A stretch of 64,000 nt of DNA from Pseudomonadota bacterium (GCA_021845865.1 JAJZVC010000002.1:42076-106075), one strand, 5' to 3'. Shown: positions 1 to 9,293, counted from the stretch's first letter. The notes: generated by a model from the letters alone, not told the origin. Numbers and translations are program-made.

Positions 1-447
1 GTAGGCGGCGATGAATTTGCTCCGGTCCACGCCTTGGGCGGCCATCCAGTCGAAAATGGCGCTTTCGTCGGACAGCAGGTTGCGCTGGTTCTGCTTGTGG
101 ATGGCATCGAACAGCTTGTTATGGAGTTTTTCGGTCAGGCCCAAGGCTTCGAGGGCGTAGAAGGTTTTGGTCATGGGGAGCCAGGCATCCTGAAAAATGC
201 CAGGGGTGCGCACGAACTCGGCATCCTTGGACTTGTGCTTCAGCCACTCGTGGAGCGGCGCCTCCATATCGTGGCAATGGGGGCAGCCGTAATAGAAGAA
301 CTCGCGCACCTCAATGTTCTTTCCCGTTTCCACCGGTTGAGCCAGGGGCAGCGGAGCGTATTGCTGCCACATCTGGGGCTCGGCTCGCGCAGCGGACAGG
401 CCGAGGGCGAGGAAAGCGAAAACGAAGCCGAGGAAAAAGCGTTTCAC
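1..447 (-). CDS. dsbA: Thiol:disulfide interchange protein DsbA (3' end outside window)
   Basis: Periplasmic thiol oxidase that puts disulfides into exported proteins. The visible 149 residues begin at a GTG (447) with an AAGGAG ribosome site a few bases upstream. They show a hydrophobic signal peptide ending near ARA at residues 20-22, then a thioredoxin-fold active site CPHC at residues 55-58 inside FFYYGCPHCHD. The C-terminal part with the cis-proline loop lies beyond base 1, so the gene is cut by the window edge. It follows the SPOR-domain gene by 22 bases on the same strand and is probably co-transcribed with argS. The CPHC motif favours DsbA over DsbC/DsbG. Family assignment is firm; the exact paralogue is not. 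Confidence 0.88.
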   Translation of the reverse strand, partial: MKRFFLGFVFAFLALGLSAARAEPQMWQQYAPLPLAQPVETGKNIEVREFFYYGCPHCHDMEAPLHEWLKHKSKDAEFVRTPGIFQDAWLPMTKTFYALEALGLTEKLHNKLFDAIHKQNQRNLLSDESAIFDWMAAQGVDRSKFIAAY

Positions 448-469
448 GGGCTGCTCCTTAATAGGGTTG

Positions 470-1072
470 TCAGTTGTCCTTGATTTTCACCAGCGTCGTT
501 TGCACGTTGTTCTGGGTCAAGGTGTTGCGAATGCGGTTGAGGTCGTCCACGTTGGTGAAGGGGCCGACCCGCACCCGGTGCCAGACCCCCTTGTCCGGAA
601 TCGTGGTGGTCTGGATGCTGGCCTCGATGCCGATCAGGGCCAGTTTGGCCTTCAGGTTGTCGGCGTCGGTTTCGGAGGGAAAGGAGCCCACCTGCAGGTA
701 ATAGTTTTCCTTGCCCTGGTCCGCCGCCGGTTTTTGGGCCGCCTGCTTGAATTCCTGGTCGGTGACGGGTTCTTCCTTGCCCGGCAGGATGTTGTAGAAA
801 TCGAAGCGCGGCTTGTTGGGCGTCTTGGTCAGTCCGTCGTCCAGGGCCGTGGGGGCGCTGTCCGCCTTGCTGCCGCCGGAGGCCTTCGCCTCCTGGGCAT
901 CCGCCGGTTTGTCCCGTTCGCTGAAGGGATTGGGGCCGCGGGTCACCACCAGGGCCACGCCGAGGGACACCGCCAGGCCGATGAAGAGGCCGATGATAAT
1001 GCCGATCAGCATCGGGTTGCCGCTTTTCTTCTTCGCGGGCGGGCGGGAGGATGGTTTGTAGTCTCGGCTCAT
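470..1072 (-). CDS. SPOR-domain inner-membrane protein (FtsN-like)
   Basis: A 200-residue protein with a short basic N-terminus, one membrane helix at about residues 21-44, a low-complexity periplasmic linker, and a C-terminal SPOR domain at about 123-197 (YYLQVGSFPSETDADNL through VRVGPFTNVDDLNR). SPOR domains bind denuded septal peptidoglycan. The topology matches FtsN-like or DedD-like division proteins, which recruit to the division septum. It lies 12 bases after argS and 22 bases before dsbA on the same strand. An argS-SPOR-dsbA order is common in betaproteobacteria. The essential FtsN region cannot be recognised by eye, so I give no gene name. Confidence 0.85.
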   Translation of the reverse strand: MSRDYKPSSRPPAKKKSGNPMLIGIIIGLFIGLAVSLGVALVVTRGPNPFSERDKPADAQEAKASGGSKADSAPTALDDGLTKTPNKPRFDFYNILPGKEEPVTDQEFKQAAQKPAADQGKENYYLQVGSFPSETDADNLKAKLALIGIEASIQTTTIPDKGVWHRVRVGPFTNVDDLNRIRNTLTQNNVQTTLVKIKDN

Positions 1073-1084
1073 GGCGCGGGGTCC

Positions 1085-2806
1085 TTACATTTTTTCCGGG
1101 CTGGATACGCCCAGCAGGGCCAGGCCGTTGCGGATGACCTGGCGCACGGCCTGGGCCAGGGCAAGGCGGGCCAGCTTGACGTCCTCTTCCGGCACCAGGA
1201 AGCGCTCGGCGTTGTAGAAGCTGTGGAAATCCGCTGCCAGGTCGCGCAGGTAGTAGGCGATGTGGTGGGGGGCGAAATCCTTCGCTGCCACCTCGACGAT
1301 TTCCGGGTACTCGGACAGCTTCTGCAGCAGGGTCATTTCGTAGTCGTTGCCCAGGGGCAGCAGGTCGGCGCCCGCCAGGGCCTGCGGGTCGCCCCCCCAC
1401 TGCTCCATCACGCTGCAGGTGCGGGCGTGGGCGTACTGGATGTAGTACACCGGGTTGTCGTTGCTCTGGGACTTGGCCAGGTCAAGGTCGAAGTCCAGGT
1501 GCTGGTCGCTCTTGCGCAGAACGTAGAAGAAGCGGCAGGCGTCGTTGCCCACTTCGCCGCGCAGTTCCCGCAGGGTGACGAACTCGCCGGAGCGGGTGGA
1601 CATGGAAACCTTTTCACCGCCGCGGTAGAGCACGGCGAACTGCACCAGGGCGATGGTGAGGCGCTCGGCATCCAGCCCCAGGGCCTGCAGGGCGCCCTTC
1701 ACCCGGGCGATGTAGCCGTGGTGGTCGGCGCCCCAGACGTTGATGACCTGTTCGAAGCCGCGCTCGAACTTGTTCAGGTGGTAGGCGATGTCGGAAGCGA
1801 AATAGGTGTAGATGCCGTTTTCCCGCTGCACCACCCGGTCCTTCTCGTCGCCGAAGGCGGTGGAACGGAACCATTTGGCGCCGTCTTGGAGATAGATGTG
1901 GCCCCGCTCTTCCAGGGTCTGCACCACCCGTTCCACCATGCCGCTGTCGTAGAGGGATTTCTCCGAGAACCAATGGTCGAAGGCGACGCCGAATTCCATC
2001 AGGTCGTTGCGGCAGTCGCCCAGCTGCTCGGTGAGGGCGATGTTGTGCAGGTAGTCGTAATCGTCCCCGAGCAGATGCTTTGCCTCGGCGATCAGCTTGT
2101 CCAGGTGGGCCTCGATGTCTTCATCCTCGCCGGGAGCATGCTGGAGCACCGGCGTGGGCTGGCGCACGTAGCGGATGCCGTGGGAATTCAGCACTTCCTT
2201 CGCCATGTCGCGGACGTAGCCCCCTTGGTAGCCGTTTTTCGGGAAGGGGAGGGGAATGCCGTTCTGCTCCAGGTAGCGCAGCCAGGTGGAGAGGGCGAGG
2301 ATGTCCATTTGCCGCCCGGCGTCGTTGACGTAGTACTCGCGGGAGATGTCGTAGCCCGCCGCCGCCAGAACGTTGGCCAGGCTGGCGCCGAAGGCAGCCC
2401 CGCGCCCGTGGCCCACGTGGAGGGGGCCGGTGGGGTTGGCGGAGACGAACTCGAGCTGGATTTTCCTGCCCTGGCCGGCACGGCCGCGGCCGTAGGCCTC
2501 GCCCTGCTTGAGGATATCGGCCACCACCTGGCGCTTGGCGGCGGGGGTGAGAAAGATATTGATGAAGCCCGGTCCGGCGATTTCGGTCTTAGCGACGAAG
2601 GCGGAGGCTGGCAGGGAGTCGAGCAGCTTGGCGGCGACTTCCCGCGGATTGCGCTTCAGGGCCTTGGCCGCCTGCATCGCCACGTTGCAGGCGAAGTCGC
2701 CGTGGTCGGCGTGTTTGGGGCGGGAGATTTCAACCGGGGTGGAAGCCAGTTCCGGTGCGACGATTTCCAGCGCTTCCCGGAAAAGTTGGGTCAAGTGTTG
2801 TTTCAC
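1085..2806 (-). CDS. argS: Arginyl-tRNA synthetase
   Basis: Class I aminoacyl-tRNA synthetase that charges tRNA-Arg, cytoplasmic. The 573-residue length matches the family (about 577). The N-terminal Add1 domain is followed by the HIGH-type signature HVGH at residues 130-133 in PTGPLHVGHGRG. A degenerate KMSKS-like loop (GEKVSMSTRSG) comes in the second half, and a C-terminal DALR anticodon-binding region ends the protein. The start at 2806 gives the usual N-terminus (MKQHLTQLFREAL). It is the first gene of the leftward argS-SPOR-dsbA set and is divergent from the small PilZ gene at 2916. Confidence 0.97.
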   Translation of the reverse strand: MKQHLTQLFREALEIVAPELASTPVEISRPKHADHGDFACNVAMQAAKALKRNPREVAAKLLDSLPASAFVAKTEIAGPGFINIFLTPAAKRQVVADILKQGEAYGRGRAGQGRKIQLEFVSANPTGPLHVGHGRGAAFGASLANVLAAAGYDISREYYVNDAGRQMDILALSTWLRYLEQNGIPLPFPKNGYQGGYVRDMAKEVLNSHGIRYVRQPTPVLQHAPGEDEDIEAHLDKLIAEAKHLLGDDYDYLHNIALTEQLGDCRNDLMEFGVAFDHWFSEKSLYDSGMVERVVQTLEERGHIYLQDGAKWFRSTAFGDEKDRVVQRENGIYTYFASDIAYHLNKFERGFEQVINVWGADHHGYIARVKGALQALGLDAERLTIALVQFAVLYRGGEKVSMSTRSGEFVTLRELRGEVGNDACRFFYVLRKSDQHLDFDLDLAKSQSNDNPVYYIQYAHARTCSVMEQWGGDPQALAGADLLPLGNDYEMTLLQKLSEYPEIVEVAAKDFAPHHIAYYLRDLAADFHSFYNAERFLVPEEDVKLARLALAQAVRQVIRNGLALLGVSSPEKM

Positions 2807-2915
2807 GAAACGACTCGGGCAAAAGCTTAATTTTATCCGTTTCCCGGGACGGGCGCATTATCGCTGGCGTACTTGGGCTGGAATAAAATATCGCCTTTCT
2901 TCATCCGACCTTCCT

Positions 2916-3269
2916 ATGGGCAGCCAAAATTCACGCATTGCCGACCGTCGGCCCCTCGATACCCGGATCAAGGTCATTCCCCCCAGCGGGCCGGGGTTTG
3001 ATGCGGAAATCGACGACGTTTCCACCGGCGGCTTGGCGATTTTGTTCGCCGAACCGCTGAATCGGGACAGTATTTGCCACGTCTATTTCCTGCTCCCCTT
3101 GGACGATGGCCTGACTCTGGTCCAAGCCCGCTGCCGGGTGGCCGAGAGCCGGCCGACGGAGATGGGGGGGCGCTACCGCATCGGCCTCCAGTTCGTGGAC
3201 TTCGTCAGCGACGAGACCGCCGCCCTGCGGGCCATCGCCCAGTATACCGCGGCGCCCGACCGCGGCTAG
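2916..3269 (+). CDS. Small PilZ-domain protein
   Basis: A 117-residue protein made of a single PilZ domain, the fold that commonly senses cyclic di-GMP. The second signature (D-x-S-x-x-G) is present as DVSTGG near residue 35. The N-terminal arginine signature is irregular: DRRPLDTR has four rather than three residues between the arginines, so ligand binding is uncertain. The ATG at 2916 was chosen because upstream in-frame codons would run back into argS on the other strand. Its TAG stop shares the palindrome CTAG with the stop of the convergent priA gene, giving a 4-bp overlap. Confidence 0.75.
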   Translation: MGSQNSRIADRRPLDTRIKVIPPSGPGFDAEIDDVSTGGLAILFAEPLNRDSICHVYFLLPLDDGLTLVQARCRVAESRPTEMGGRYRIGLQFVDFVSDETAALRAIAQYTAAPDRG

Positions 3270-5473
3270 AACTCCAGCGGGTCCACGTCCAGGGACCAGC
3301 GCACCTTCTGCTGCTTGTCCCCGCGCAGGACCGCCATCCAGCGGGCGAGAAAGGCCTGCAGGGGTTTGCGGGCATCGGCCTGCACCAGCAGATGGGCCCG
3401 CTCCTTGCCCGCCAGCCGGGCCATCTGGGCCGGCACCGGGTCGTAGATTTCCACCGGGTAGTCCAGGCGTTTTGCCGCATTCATGGCTTGCTGCAGGAAA
3501 TCCAGGGCGCTGGCGAGGGAAGGGGCTTCCGCCCGCAGCAGGGCCTGATGGCAGAAGGGGGGAAAGCGGGCCACGCGGCGCTCGTCCAGCAGGGCAGCGG
3601 CGAAGGCGGCATAGTTGTGGCGCTGGATGGCGGCGTAAAGGGGGTGCTCGGGGAAGCCGGTCTGAATCAGCACCTCGCCGCCGGCCCCCGCCCGTCCCGC
3701 CCGTCCCGCCACCTGCATCAGTTGGGAAAAGAGCCGCTCCGAGGCGCGGAAGTCCGAACTGTAGAGGGCGCCGTCGGCGTCGAGAATGCCCACCAGGGTG
3801 AGCAGGGGGAAATCGTGGCCCTTGGCCAGCATCTGGGTGCCCACCAGGATGTCCGTCTCGCCGCCGTGAACCTGGTCCAGCATGTCCCGGAGGGCGTGCT
3901 TGCGCCGGGTGCTGTCCCGGTCCACCCGCAGGATGCGGGCCTCGGGAAAATGGGCGGTGAGGGTTTCCTCCACCCGCTGGGTGCCGTGGCCGACGGTGAC
4001 CAGGTCGGCGTTGCCGCAGGCGGGGCAGGCGAGGGGAATGCGCTCCTCGTGGCCGCAGTGGTGGCAGCGCAGGATGCGCTCCCGCAGGTGGACCACCAGC
4101 CGGGTGGCGCAGCGGTGGCAGGGGGCCGCCCAGCCGCAGGCGGAACACAGCAGGACGGGGGCGAAACCCCGGCGGTTGATGAACACCAGGCTCTGCTCCC
4201 CTCGCTCCAGCCGGGCGGCGAGGGCCTTGAGAAGGGGAGGGGTGAAGCCGTGGTCCGGCTTGTGGTGGCGCGTGTCCACCAGGTGCACGGCGGGCAGGAC
4301 GGCGTTTTCCGCCGCCCGCTCGGGCAGTTCCAGCAGGGTATAGCGGCCCGTTTGCGCGTTGTGCCAGCTTTCCAGGGAGGGAGTAGCCGAGCCCAGCACG
4401 ATGGGGACGCCTCTTTGATTGGCGCGGACCACCGCCACGTCCCGGGCCGAGTAGCGCAGGCCGTCCTGCTGCTTATAGGAGCCATCGTGTTCCTCGTCCA
4501 CCACGATCAGCCCCAGGCGGGGCAAGGGGGTGAAGACCGACAGCCGGGTGCCGAGAACGATGTCCGCTCGCCCCGCCTGGGCCAGCAGCCAGTGGTGGAC
4601 CCGCTCGGTATCGTTGAGGCCGCTGTGGAGGCTGACCAGGGCCCGACCGGGAAAGCGCCGGCGGATGCGCTCCTCCAGCTGCGGGGTGAGGTTGATCTCC
4701 GGCACCAGCACCAGGGCTTGGCGCCCCGCCTCCAGGGCGTCGGCGATGAGGCGCAGGTAGACCTCGGTTTTGCCGCTGCCGGTGATGCCGTGCAGCAGCC
4801 ACACCCGGTAGGCCGGGCCGGCGCCGCGGACGGCCTGCACCGCCGCCTGCTGGGCGGGGGAGAGGCTGGGAAGGGCGGGAGGCTCGCCGGCCGGCCGGGC
4901 AATATCCGGCAATTCCGTTTGCTCTTCCACCCAGCCCTGGTCGAGGAACTGTTTCAGCGCCAGGGGGGCGCTGGCGGCGAGGTCGGCGATTTCCTCCCGG
5001 TAGGCGGCGCTCTTCTCCCGCAGCAGGGCAAGGAGCTTTCTTTGTACCCCGGCACGGGACGGGAGCTGCGCCGGGTCCAGGGCCTGGCCGGCCAGGGTCA
5101 GCTGATAGCGCCGCCGCGACGGCAGATTTTGCTCGCCGCTCTGGCGCAGGCGGGTGGGCAGGCTGTTGAGCGCCACTTCGCCCAGGGGATGGTGGTAGTA
5201 GTCGGCGCAAAAGCGCAGCAGCTTCAGGTCCGCCGCCGACAGGGGCGGCGTGTCGCGGAAGATGTGGGTGATGGCCTTGAGCTTGGCAGGAGGAAGGTCG
5301 CTGCGGTCGCTCAGCTCCACCAGCACCCCCACCGCCTGGCGGCGGCCAAAGGGAACCCGCACGCGGCGGCCGATGTCCTCGGGCGTGGCATCGGGGGCCA
5401 GGTAGTCGAAGGCCTCGTCGAGGGGAACGTCGAGAACGACGCGGGCGATGGGGTAGGAATTCACGATGCCCAA
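3266..5473 (-). CDS. priA: Primosomal protein N' (replication restart helicase PriA)
   Basis: 3'-5' superfamily 2 helicase that reloads the replisome at stalled forks. It has 735 residues against about 732 in E. coli. Visible in order: the N-terminal 3' DNA-binding domain, Walker A (GITGSGKTEVYL), DEEH box (VVDEEHDGSY), zinc-binding cysteine pairs (CSACGWAAPCHRC, then CHHCG and CPACG), and helicase motif VI (QVAGRAGRAG). The start is a TTG at 5473; a GTG at 5464 is an alternative, and neither has a clear ribosome site. In related genomes priA commonly follows hemE directly; here a restriction-modification pair lies between them. Confidence 0.96.
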   Translation of the reverse strand: MGIVNSYPIARVVLDVPLDEAFDYLAPDATPEDIGRRVRVPFGRRQAVGVLVELSDRSDLPPAKLKAITHIFRDTPPLSAADLKLLRFCADYYHHPLGEVALNSLPTRLRQSGEQNLPSRRRYQLTLAGQALDPAQLPSRAGVQRKLLALLREKSAAYREEIADLAASAPLALKQFLDQGWVEEQTELPDIARPAGEPPALPSLSPAQQAAVQAVRGAGPAYRVWLLHGITGSGKTEVYLRLIADALEAGRQALVLVPEINLTPQLEERIRRRFPGRALVSLHSGLNDTERVHHWLLAQAGRADIVLGTRLSVFTPLPRLGLIVVDEEHDGSYKQQDGLRYSARDVAVVRANQRGVPIVLGSATPSLESWHNAQTGRYTLLELPERAAENAVLPAVHLVDTRHHKPDHGFTPPLLKALAARLERGEQSLVFINRRGFAPVLLCSACGWAAPCHRCATRLVVHLRERILRCHHCGHEERIPLACPACGNADLVTVGHGTQRVEETLTAHFPEARILRVDRDSTRRKHALRDMLDQVHGGETDILVGTQMLAKGHDFPLLTLVGILDADGALYSSDFRASERLFSQLMQVAGRAGRAGAGGEVLIQTGFPEHPLYAAIQRHNYAAFAAALLDERRVARFPPFCHQALLRAEAPSLASALDFLQQAMNAAKRLDYPVEIYDPVPAQMARLAGKERAHLLVQADARKPLQAFLARWMAVLRGDKQQKVRWSLDVDPLEF

Positions 5474-5490
5474 GGAGAAGCTAGGGAATG

Positions 5491-7269
5491 TTAGTTAAAC
5501 CGAGGGAATTGATGAACCCGGGCCTCAATCTGGGCGGCCCAATCGAGTTCTCCTTGCGCAAGCGTTTCTTTGGAAAAAATGGCTTCAAAGAACTGCTGGA
5601 GCAGGTGATGGCTAAAGCCGGGGTGTCGCAAGGTGGAGGCCATGAATGCTTCAAATAGTTCACGCCGCATCGGCACGATGCGGATGGGGCCTTTGTAAAC
5701 TTGGCTCGCGAATCGAGCCTGGGTTATCAAATGGGCAATTACCTCGTTGTTGATGGTTTCCGCAACGAATAGCCCAAAAACGGGACGATGATCCCCGTCG
5801 ACATGTCGCTCGGCCTGAAGCTGGCCTACGTGCCGCGATATCGGTTCCCCCTCGGTTTCGTATTGCCGCTGCCCTTTCTGGAGCGTGACTTCCACGGCGA
5901 GCCAGAAAGAATCGTATTCCACCAAAATATCGGGTTGTTTCCCTCCTGCGGTAAACAGAGGATTCCCCTCGGCGTCCGCCACGTAGTTGCCTTGAACGTT
6001 CCGCGCATCGTTAATGAGCACCATTGCGCGCCACGTGTTCCACTCATACATGAGGGGCTTGTCCAACAACTCAGATTGTTTGCTGGCAATAGCCTGATAG
6101 GTGTTCTTGATGTCGGCAAGGCTTTCTTCGATATCTTGGCGAATGCCCTTCGCCTCATTCTTGATTTGAACATCGCGAAGGCTTTCCTCAAGGCGGCAAA
6201 GAACCCGTAGCTTTTCCGATTTCGAGGAGGCCAGGGCGTAGTCCTGGCGGTAAATTCCAGCTTGATGGGGGTCGTGTGCCGCCAAGGCGGCGACCAAGCG
6301 GGTTAAATCCTCGGCTTGCCGGGAAGGGTTATCCTTGCGGATTTCGGGGAGGGAGGGATTGCCAAGATACCGGGTTACATAGTCATCATAGGGAAGGGAG
6401 GCGTGCGCCGAAAGGCCTATTCCATGTTGCTCCAGGAGAAATTTCGCGTCATCGGTGCTGGCGTTGATCAGGGTCAGGCGTTGTCCATGGGGGGTAAGCG
6501 TAAACAGGCCGGTCGAGCGCAAATAGCGGATCGTGGAATCCGCATAGTCCCGCAGGGTTTGGTATTTGGTTTTCAGGAAATCCGCGCCGCCTTCGCGAAG
6601 GTGGGTCCGCCCAAGGTCAATGTCTTGGCCATAGATCTGGGCAACCCAGTTGAGCGCGAAATCCCGCCGGAATTGCTTCCGTTTTTTTGCCTCACCGAGG
6701 GACCCTATGTGCCCACGGTAATCTTTAATGGTTTGTAGCCTTTCATCAAACTCTTCATGATTAATCAAGGTAGTGGCGAAAAGCGCCACCTCCTCCTTGC
6801 TCATGTTGTTCAAGGCCAGGAGAAGCTTGATCATCACGGTCAAGGGACGGACCGACATATCCTCAAACCCGCCGCTATCATGCAAGGGGGATTTGAATTG
6901 CACCTTGGCCAGCTGTCTTTGAAAGATCAGGCCTTGTTCTGCCTCCTGGGCCGCTAAAAAGAGGTTGCCCATCGCCGTGAATTGAAGCGGACCCTGGCGC
7001 CCTTTTTTGGGGAAATGTATAAACCCCAGCAGTCTTGGCGCGCGAGTGGCCCGGTCGCGGGCGGAGAAGTCTGGGGCGCTTGCGGAGATATTGCCGTCAA
7101 ACTCGGGATATTCTTGAAGAAGCTGGGCGAATGCCAGCTGCGTCTCTTTGTTCCAGGGTCTCCCCTCCAGTTGCTTGAGCAGCCGCAGTTCGCCTTGCAA
7201 TTTATGGGGCGAACGCGGCGAGGTGGGGAAAAACCAAGCGCGGGATTTTGAGGTCTTGGCAGGGGCCAT
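5491..7269 (-). CDS. AlwI-family type IIS restriction endonuclease
   Basis: A 592-residue protein whose C-terminal third carries the nuclease signature of the AlwI/MlyI/PleI/BstNBI group: PDILVEYDSFWLAVEVTLQKG followed by RQYETEGEPISRHVGQL. The acidic residues and the E-V-T element would form the metal site. The N-terminal part would hold target recognition; the family cuts beside short asymmetric sites such as GGATC or GAGTC. The exact target cannot be read from sequence. The ATG at 7269 shares one base with the methyltransferase stop (TAATG), so translation is probably coupled. Base composition is lower in GC than in priA and hemE, suggesting acquisition by transfer. Confidence 0.85.
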   Translation of the reverse strand: MAPAKTSKSRAWFFPTSPRSPHKLQGELRLLKQLEGRPWNKETQLAFAQLLQEYPEFDGNISASAPDFSARDRATRAPRLLGFIHFPKKGRQGPLQFTAMGNLFLAAQEAEQGLIFQRQLAKVQFKSPLHDSGGFEDMSVRPLTVMIKLLLALNNMSKEEVALFATTLINHEEFDERLQTIKDYRGHIGSLGEAKKRKQFRRDFALNWVAQIYGQDIDLGRTHLREGGADFLKTKYQTLRDYADSTIRYLRSTGLFTLTPHGQRLTLINASTDDAKFLLEQHGIGLSAHASLPYDDYVTRYLGNPSLPEIRKDNPSRQAEDLTRLVAALAAHDPHQAGIYRQDYALASSKSEKLRVLCRLEESLRDVQIKNEAKGIRQDIEESLADIKNTYQAIASKQSELLDKPLMYEWNTWRAMVLINDARNVQGNYVADAEGNPLFTAGGKQPDILVEYDSFWLAVEVTLQKGQRQYETEGEPISRHVGQLQAERHVDGDHRPVFGLFVAETINNEVIAHLITQARFASQVYKGPIRIVPMRRELFEAFMASTLRHPGFSHHLLQQFFEAIFSKETLAQGELDWAAQIEARVHQFPRFN

Positions 7270-8141
7270 TACCAAAATGGTTTTTGTTCTTGGGCGTTGA
7301 TGGCGGGCTTGGGCTGGTGAATGTCGATGCCGCGCTGAACGTAGGCATGAAGCCGCTCATGGCATAGATTGAGCGCCTTGCTGGAAATGTCGCAGCCAAT
7401 GAAGCTCGCTCCTTGCCGTAGCGCGGCGATGGCCGCGCTTCCAGAACCCACAAAGGGGTCGCAGACCATAAATTCACTGTTCTGCGGCGGTTTGCTGGCC
7501 GCGATCATCATTTCAAACAATTCCACCGGTTTTTGGGTTGGATAGGGCGCGCGATGCAATCGCTTGATTCGCCAAACATCGGGAATATCCCGTCGGGAAA
7601 GAGGGCGTTTGCCCTTGCTGGCGAAAAGGATGAGTTCGGTTTGACGGCGGAAATAATGTCCCATCCCAATGTTCATCTTGTCCCAGACCACGATGTTTTT
7701 CACGTTGAAAAAATTGCGTACCAGCGGTCCCAGGGACAGCATGGAAAAAGAATCAAACATGATGAACAAATGGCTGTTTGGGCGCATCACCCGCTTACAA
7801 TGCGCCAGGAATTGCTTATAGTTTTCCTCGGTGTCGTGGAACTCGGAAAACCACTTTCCGTTTTCGCCCTTCTCGTCGTATTTGCCGACGATTCTTCCCT
7901 TGCCCAGCATCAAATGCTGGTTCATGCCGGAGTAGGCTGGGTCAGTAACGATTAGGTCGATGCTCTCGTCAGGCTGCGCGGCGAGAAATTGAATTACGTC
8001 CTGACGGAGGATTGTGGCTCCGGGTACCGAAACCTCATGCAGGGGCTTGGGGGACGGGGATTCCGGAAACCGCTCTTGGCCATAAAGGCCCGTGCTTTCG
8101 GCTTCGGTCGAGTTTTCTTGGAATGCCATGTCCAATCCCAT
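7269..8141 (-). CDS. Site-specific DNA methyltransferase, beta class (restriction-modification partner)
   Basis: SAM-dependent amino-methyltransferase (N6-adenine or N4-cytosine) expected to protect the host from the adjacent AlwI-type nuclease. Catalytic motif IV is TDPAYSG, a DPAY variant of DPPY, and precedes SAM-binding motif I (CDPFVGSGSAAIAA). This order defines the beta class, as in HinfI/CcrM-type enzymes. A motif X-like segment (PYPTQKPVEL) lies between them. The start is ATG 8141; a GTG at 8144 and an ATG at 8126 are alternatives. A TATAGT hexamer at 8164-8159 could be its -10 box. No controller (C) protein gene is present. Confidence 0.87.
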   Translation of the reverse strand: MGLDMAFQENSTEAESTGLYGQERFPESPSPKPLHEVSVPGATILRQDVIQFLAAQPDESIDLIVTDPAYSGMNQHLMLGKGRIVGKYDEKGENGKWFSEFHDTEENYKQFLAHCKRVMRPNSHLFIMFDSFSMLSLGPLVRNFFNVKNIVVWDKMNIGMGHYFRRQTELILFASKGKRPLSRRDIPDVWRIKRLHRAPYPTQKPVELFEMMIAASKPPQNSEFMVCDPFVGSGSAAIAALRQGASFIGCDISSKALNLCHERLHAYVQRGIDIHQPKPAINAQEQKPFW

Positions 8142-8158
8142 CACCCAAAAACAAAACT

Positions 8159-8164
8159 ACTATA
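8159..8164 (-). promoter_or_regulatory. Candidate -10 box of the methyltransferase gene
   Basis: TATAGT on the minus strand, about 18 bases before the ATG at 8141. No convincing -35 hexamer is seen at the usual distance. It sits in the AT-rich start of the restriction-modification module. Confidence 0.3.
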
Positions 8165-8181
8165 CACAATCTTGACTGAAA

Positions 8182-8205
8182 GGGTATCCCCGCTGGGGGC
8201 ACCCC
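8182..8205 (-). terminator. Possible weak terminator after hemE
   Basis: The minus strand reads GGGGTGCCCC, a short GC loop, then GGGGATACCC and TTT, giving an imperfect GC-rich hairpin 13 bases after the hemE stop. The T-run is only three bases, so termination would be partial. It marks the junction between hemE and the restriction-modification module. Confidence 0.4.
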
Positions 8206-8218
8206 TACTGAATCCATA

Positions 8219-9280
8219 TCAGTGGTATTGCCGGCTCAACTCGTGGACCGCCTCCACCAGGGCGGCGGCGTTTTCCGGCGGGGTGAACTGGGAGATGCCG
8301 TGGCCCAGGTTGAAGACGTGGCCGGAACCCTGGCCGTAGCTGGCCAGCACCTTTTCCGCTTCGCGCCGCACCGCCTCGGGGTTGGAGAGCAGCACCGCCG
8401 GGTCCAGGTTGCCCTGGAGAGCCACCTTGTCGCCGACGCGGCGGCGAGCCTCGCCGAGGTCCACGGTCCAGTCCAGGCCGATGGCGTCGCAGCCGGTGGC
8501 GGCGATGGACTCCAGCCACAGGCCGCCGCCCTTGGTGAAGAGGATCACCGGCACCTTTTCGCCGTTGTGCTCCCGCTTCAGGCCGGCGACGATGCGCTCC
8601 ATGTAGGACAGGGAGAATTCCCGGTAGGCGGCGTGGGACAGGGCGCCGCCCCAGGAGTCGAACACCATCACCGCCTGGGCGCCGGCCTCGATCTGGGCGT
8701 TGAGGTAAATGGTCACCGCCTGGGCGTTGATTTCCAGGATGCGGTGCAGCAGCTCGGGACGGCTGTAGGCCATGGTTTTCACCAGGGCGAAATCGCTGCT
8801 GGAACCGCCCTCCACCATGTAGCAGGCGAGGGTGAAGGGGCTGCCGGAGAAACCGATCAGGGGCACTTCGTTGTTGAGGGCCTTGCGAATCTGGCGCACG
8901 GCGTCCATGACGTAGCGCAGGTGGACGTCGGGGTCGGGAACGGCGAGGTCGCGGATTTCCCATTCGTCCCGCAGGGGACGCTCGAATTTGGGGCCTTCGC
9001 CCTGGGAGAAGTACAGGCCCAGGCCCATGGCGTCGGGGATGGTGAGGATGTCGGAGAACAGGATCGCCGCGTCGAGGGGAAAGCGGGCCAGGGGCTGGAG
9101 CGTCACCTCGGTGGCCAGGTCCGGGCTCTTGCACAGGTTGAGAAAATTGCCTGCCCGGGCGCGGGTTTCGTTGTATTCCGGCAGGTAGCGGCCCGCCTGG
9201 CGCATCATCCAGATGGGGGTGTAGTCGGTGGGCTGGCGCAGCAGGGCGCGCAGGAAGGTGTCGTTTTTCAGTTTGCTCAT
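8219..9280 (-). CDS. hemE: Uroporphyrinogen decarboxylase
   Basis: Converts uroporphyrinogen III to coproporphyrinogen III in haem synthesis; cytoplasmic, cofactor-free. The 353 residues match the family (about 354). Signatures visible: [15 protein letters not shown] near the N-terminus with the substrate-binding arginines, [13 protein letters not shown] in the middle, and HVFNLGHGI near the C-terminus. The ATG at 9280 is preferred over an upstream TTG at 9295 because it has a GGCGGGAAA ribosome site and gives the standard [13 protein letters not shown] start. A gltBD terminator lies only 13 bases upstream of this ATG. Confidence 0.96.
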   Translation of the reverse strand: MSKLKNDTFLRALLRQPTDYTPIWMMRQAGRYLPEYNETRARAGNFLNLCKSPDLATEVTLQPLARFPLDAAILFSDILTIPDAMGLGLYFSQGEGPKFERPLRDEWEIRDLAVPDPDVHLRYVMDAVRQIRKALNNEVPLIGFSGSPFTLACYMVEGGSSSDFALVKTMAYSRPELLHRILEINAQAVTIYLNAQIEAGAQAVMVFDSWGGALSHAAYREFSLSYMERIVAGLKREHNGEKVPVILFTKGGGLWLESIAATGCDAIGLDWTVDLGEARRRVGDKVALQGNLDPAVLLSNPEAVRREAEKVLASYGQGSGHVFNLGHGISQFTPPENAAALVEAVHELSRQYH

Positions 9281-9293
9281 GATTTCCCGCCGC

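Noticed and set aside
467..2830. Very long open frame on the plus strand opposite argS and the SPOR gene
   Set aside because: It is a by-product of high GC third positions; the argS product on the minus strand has all catalytic motifs and proper length.
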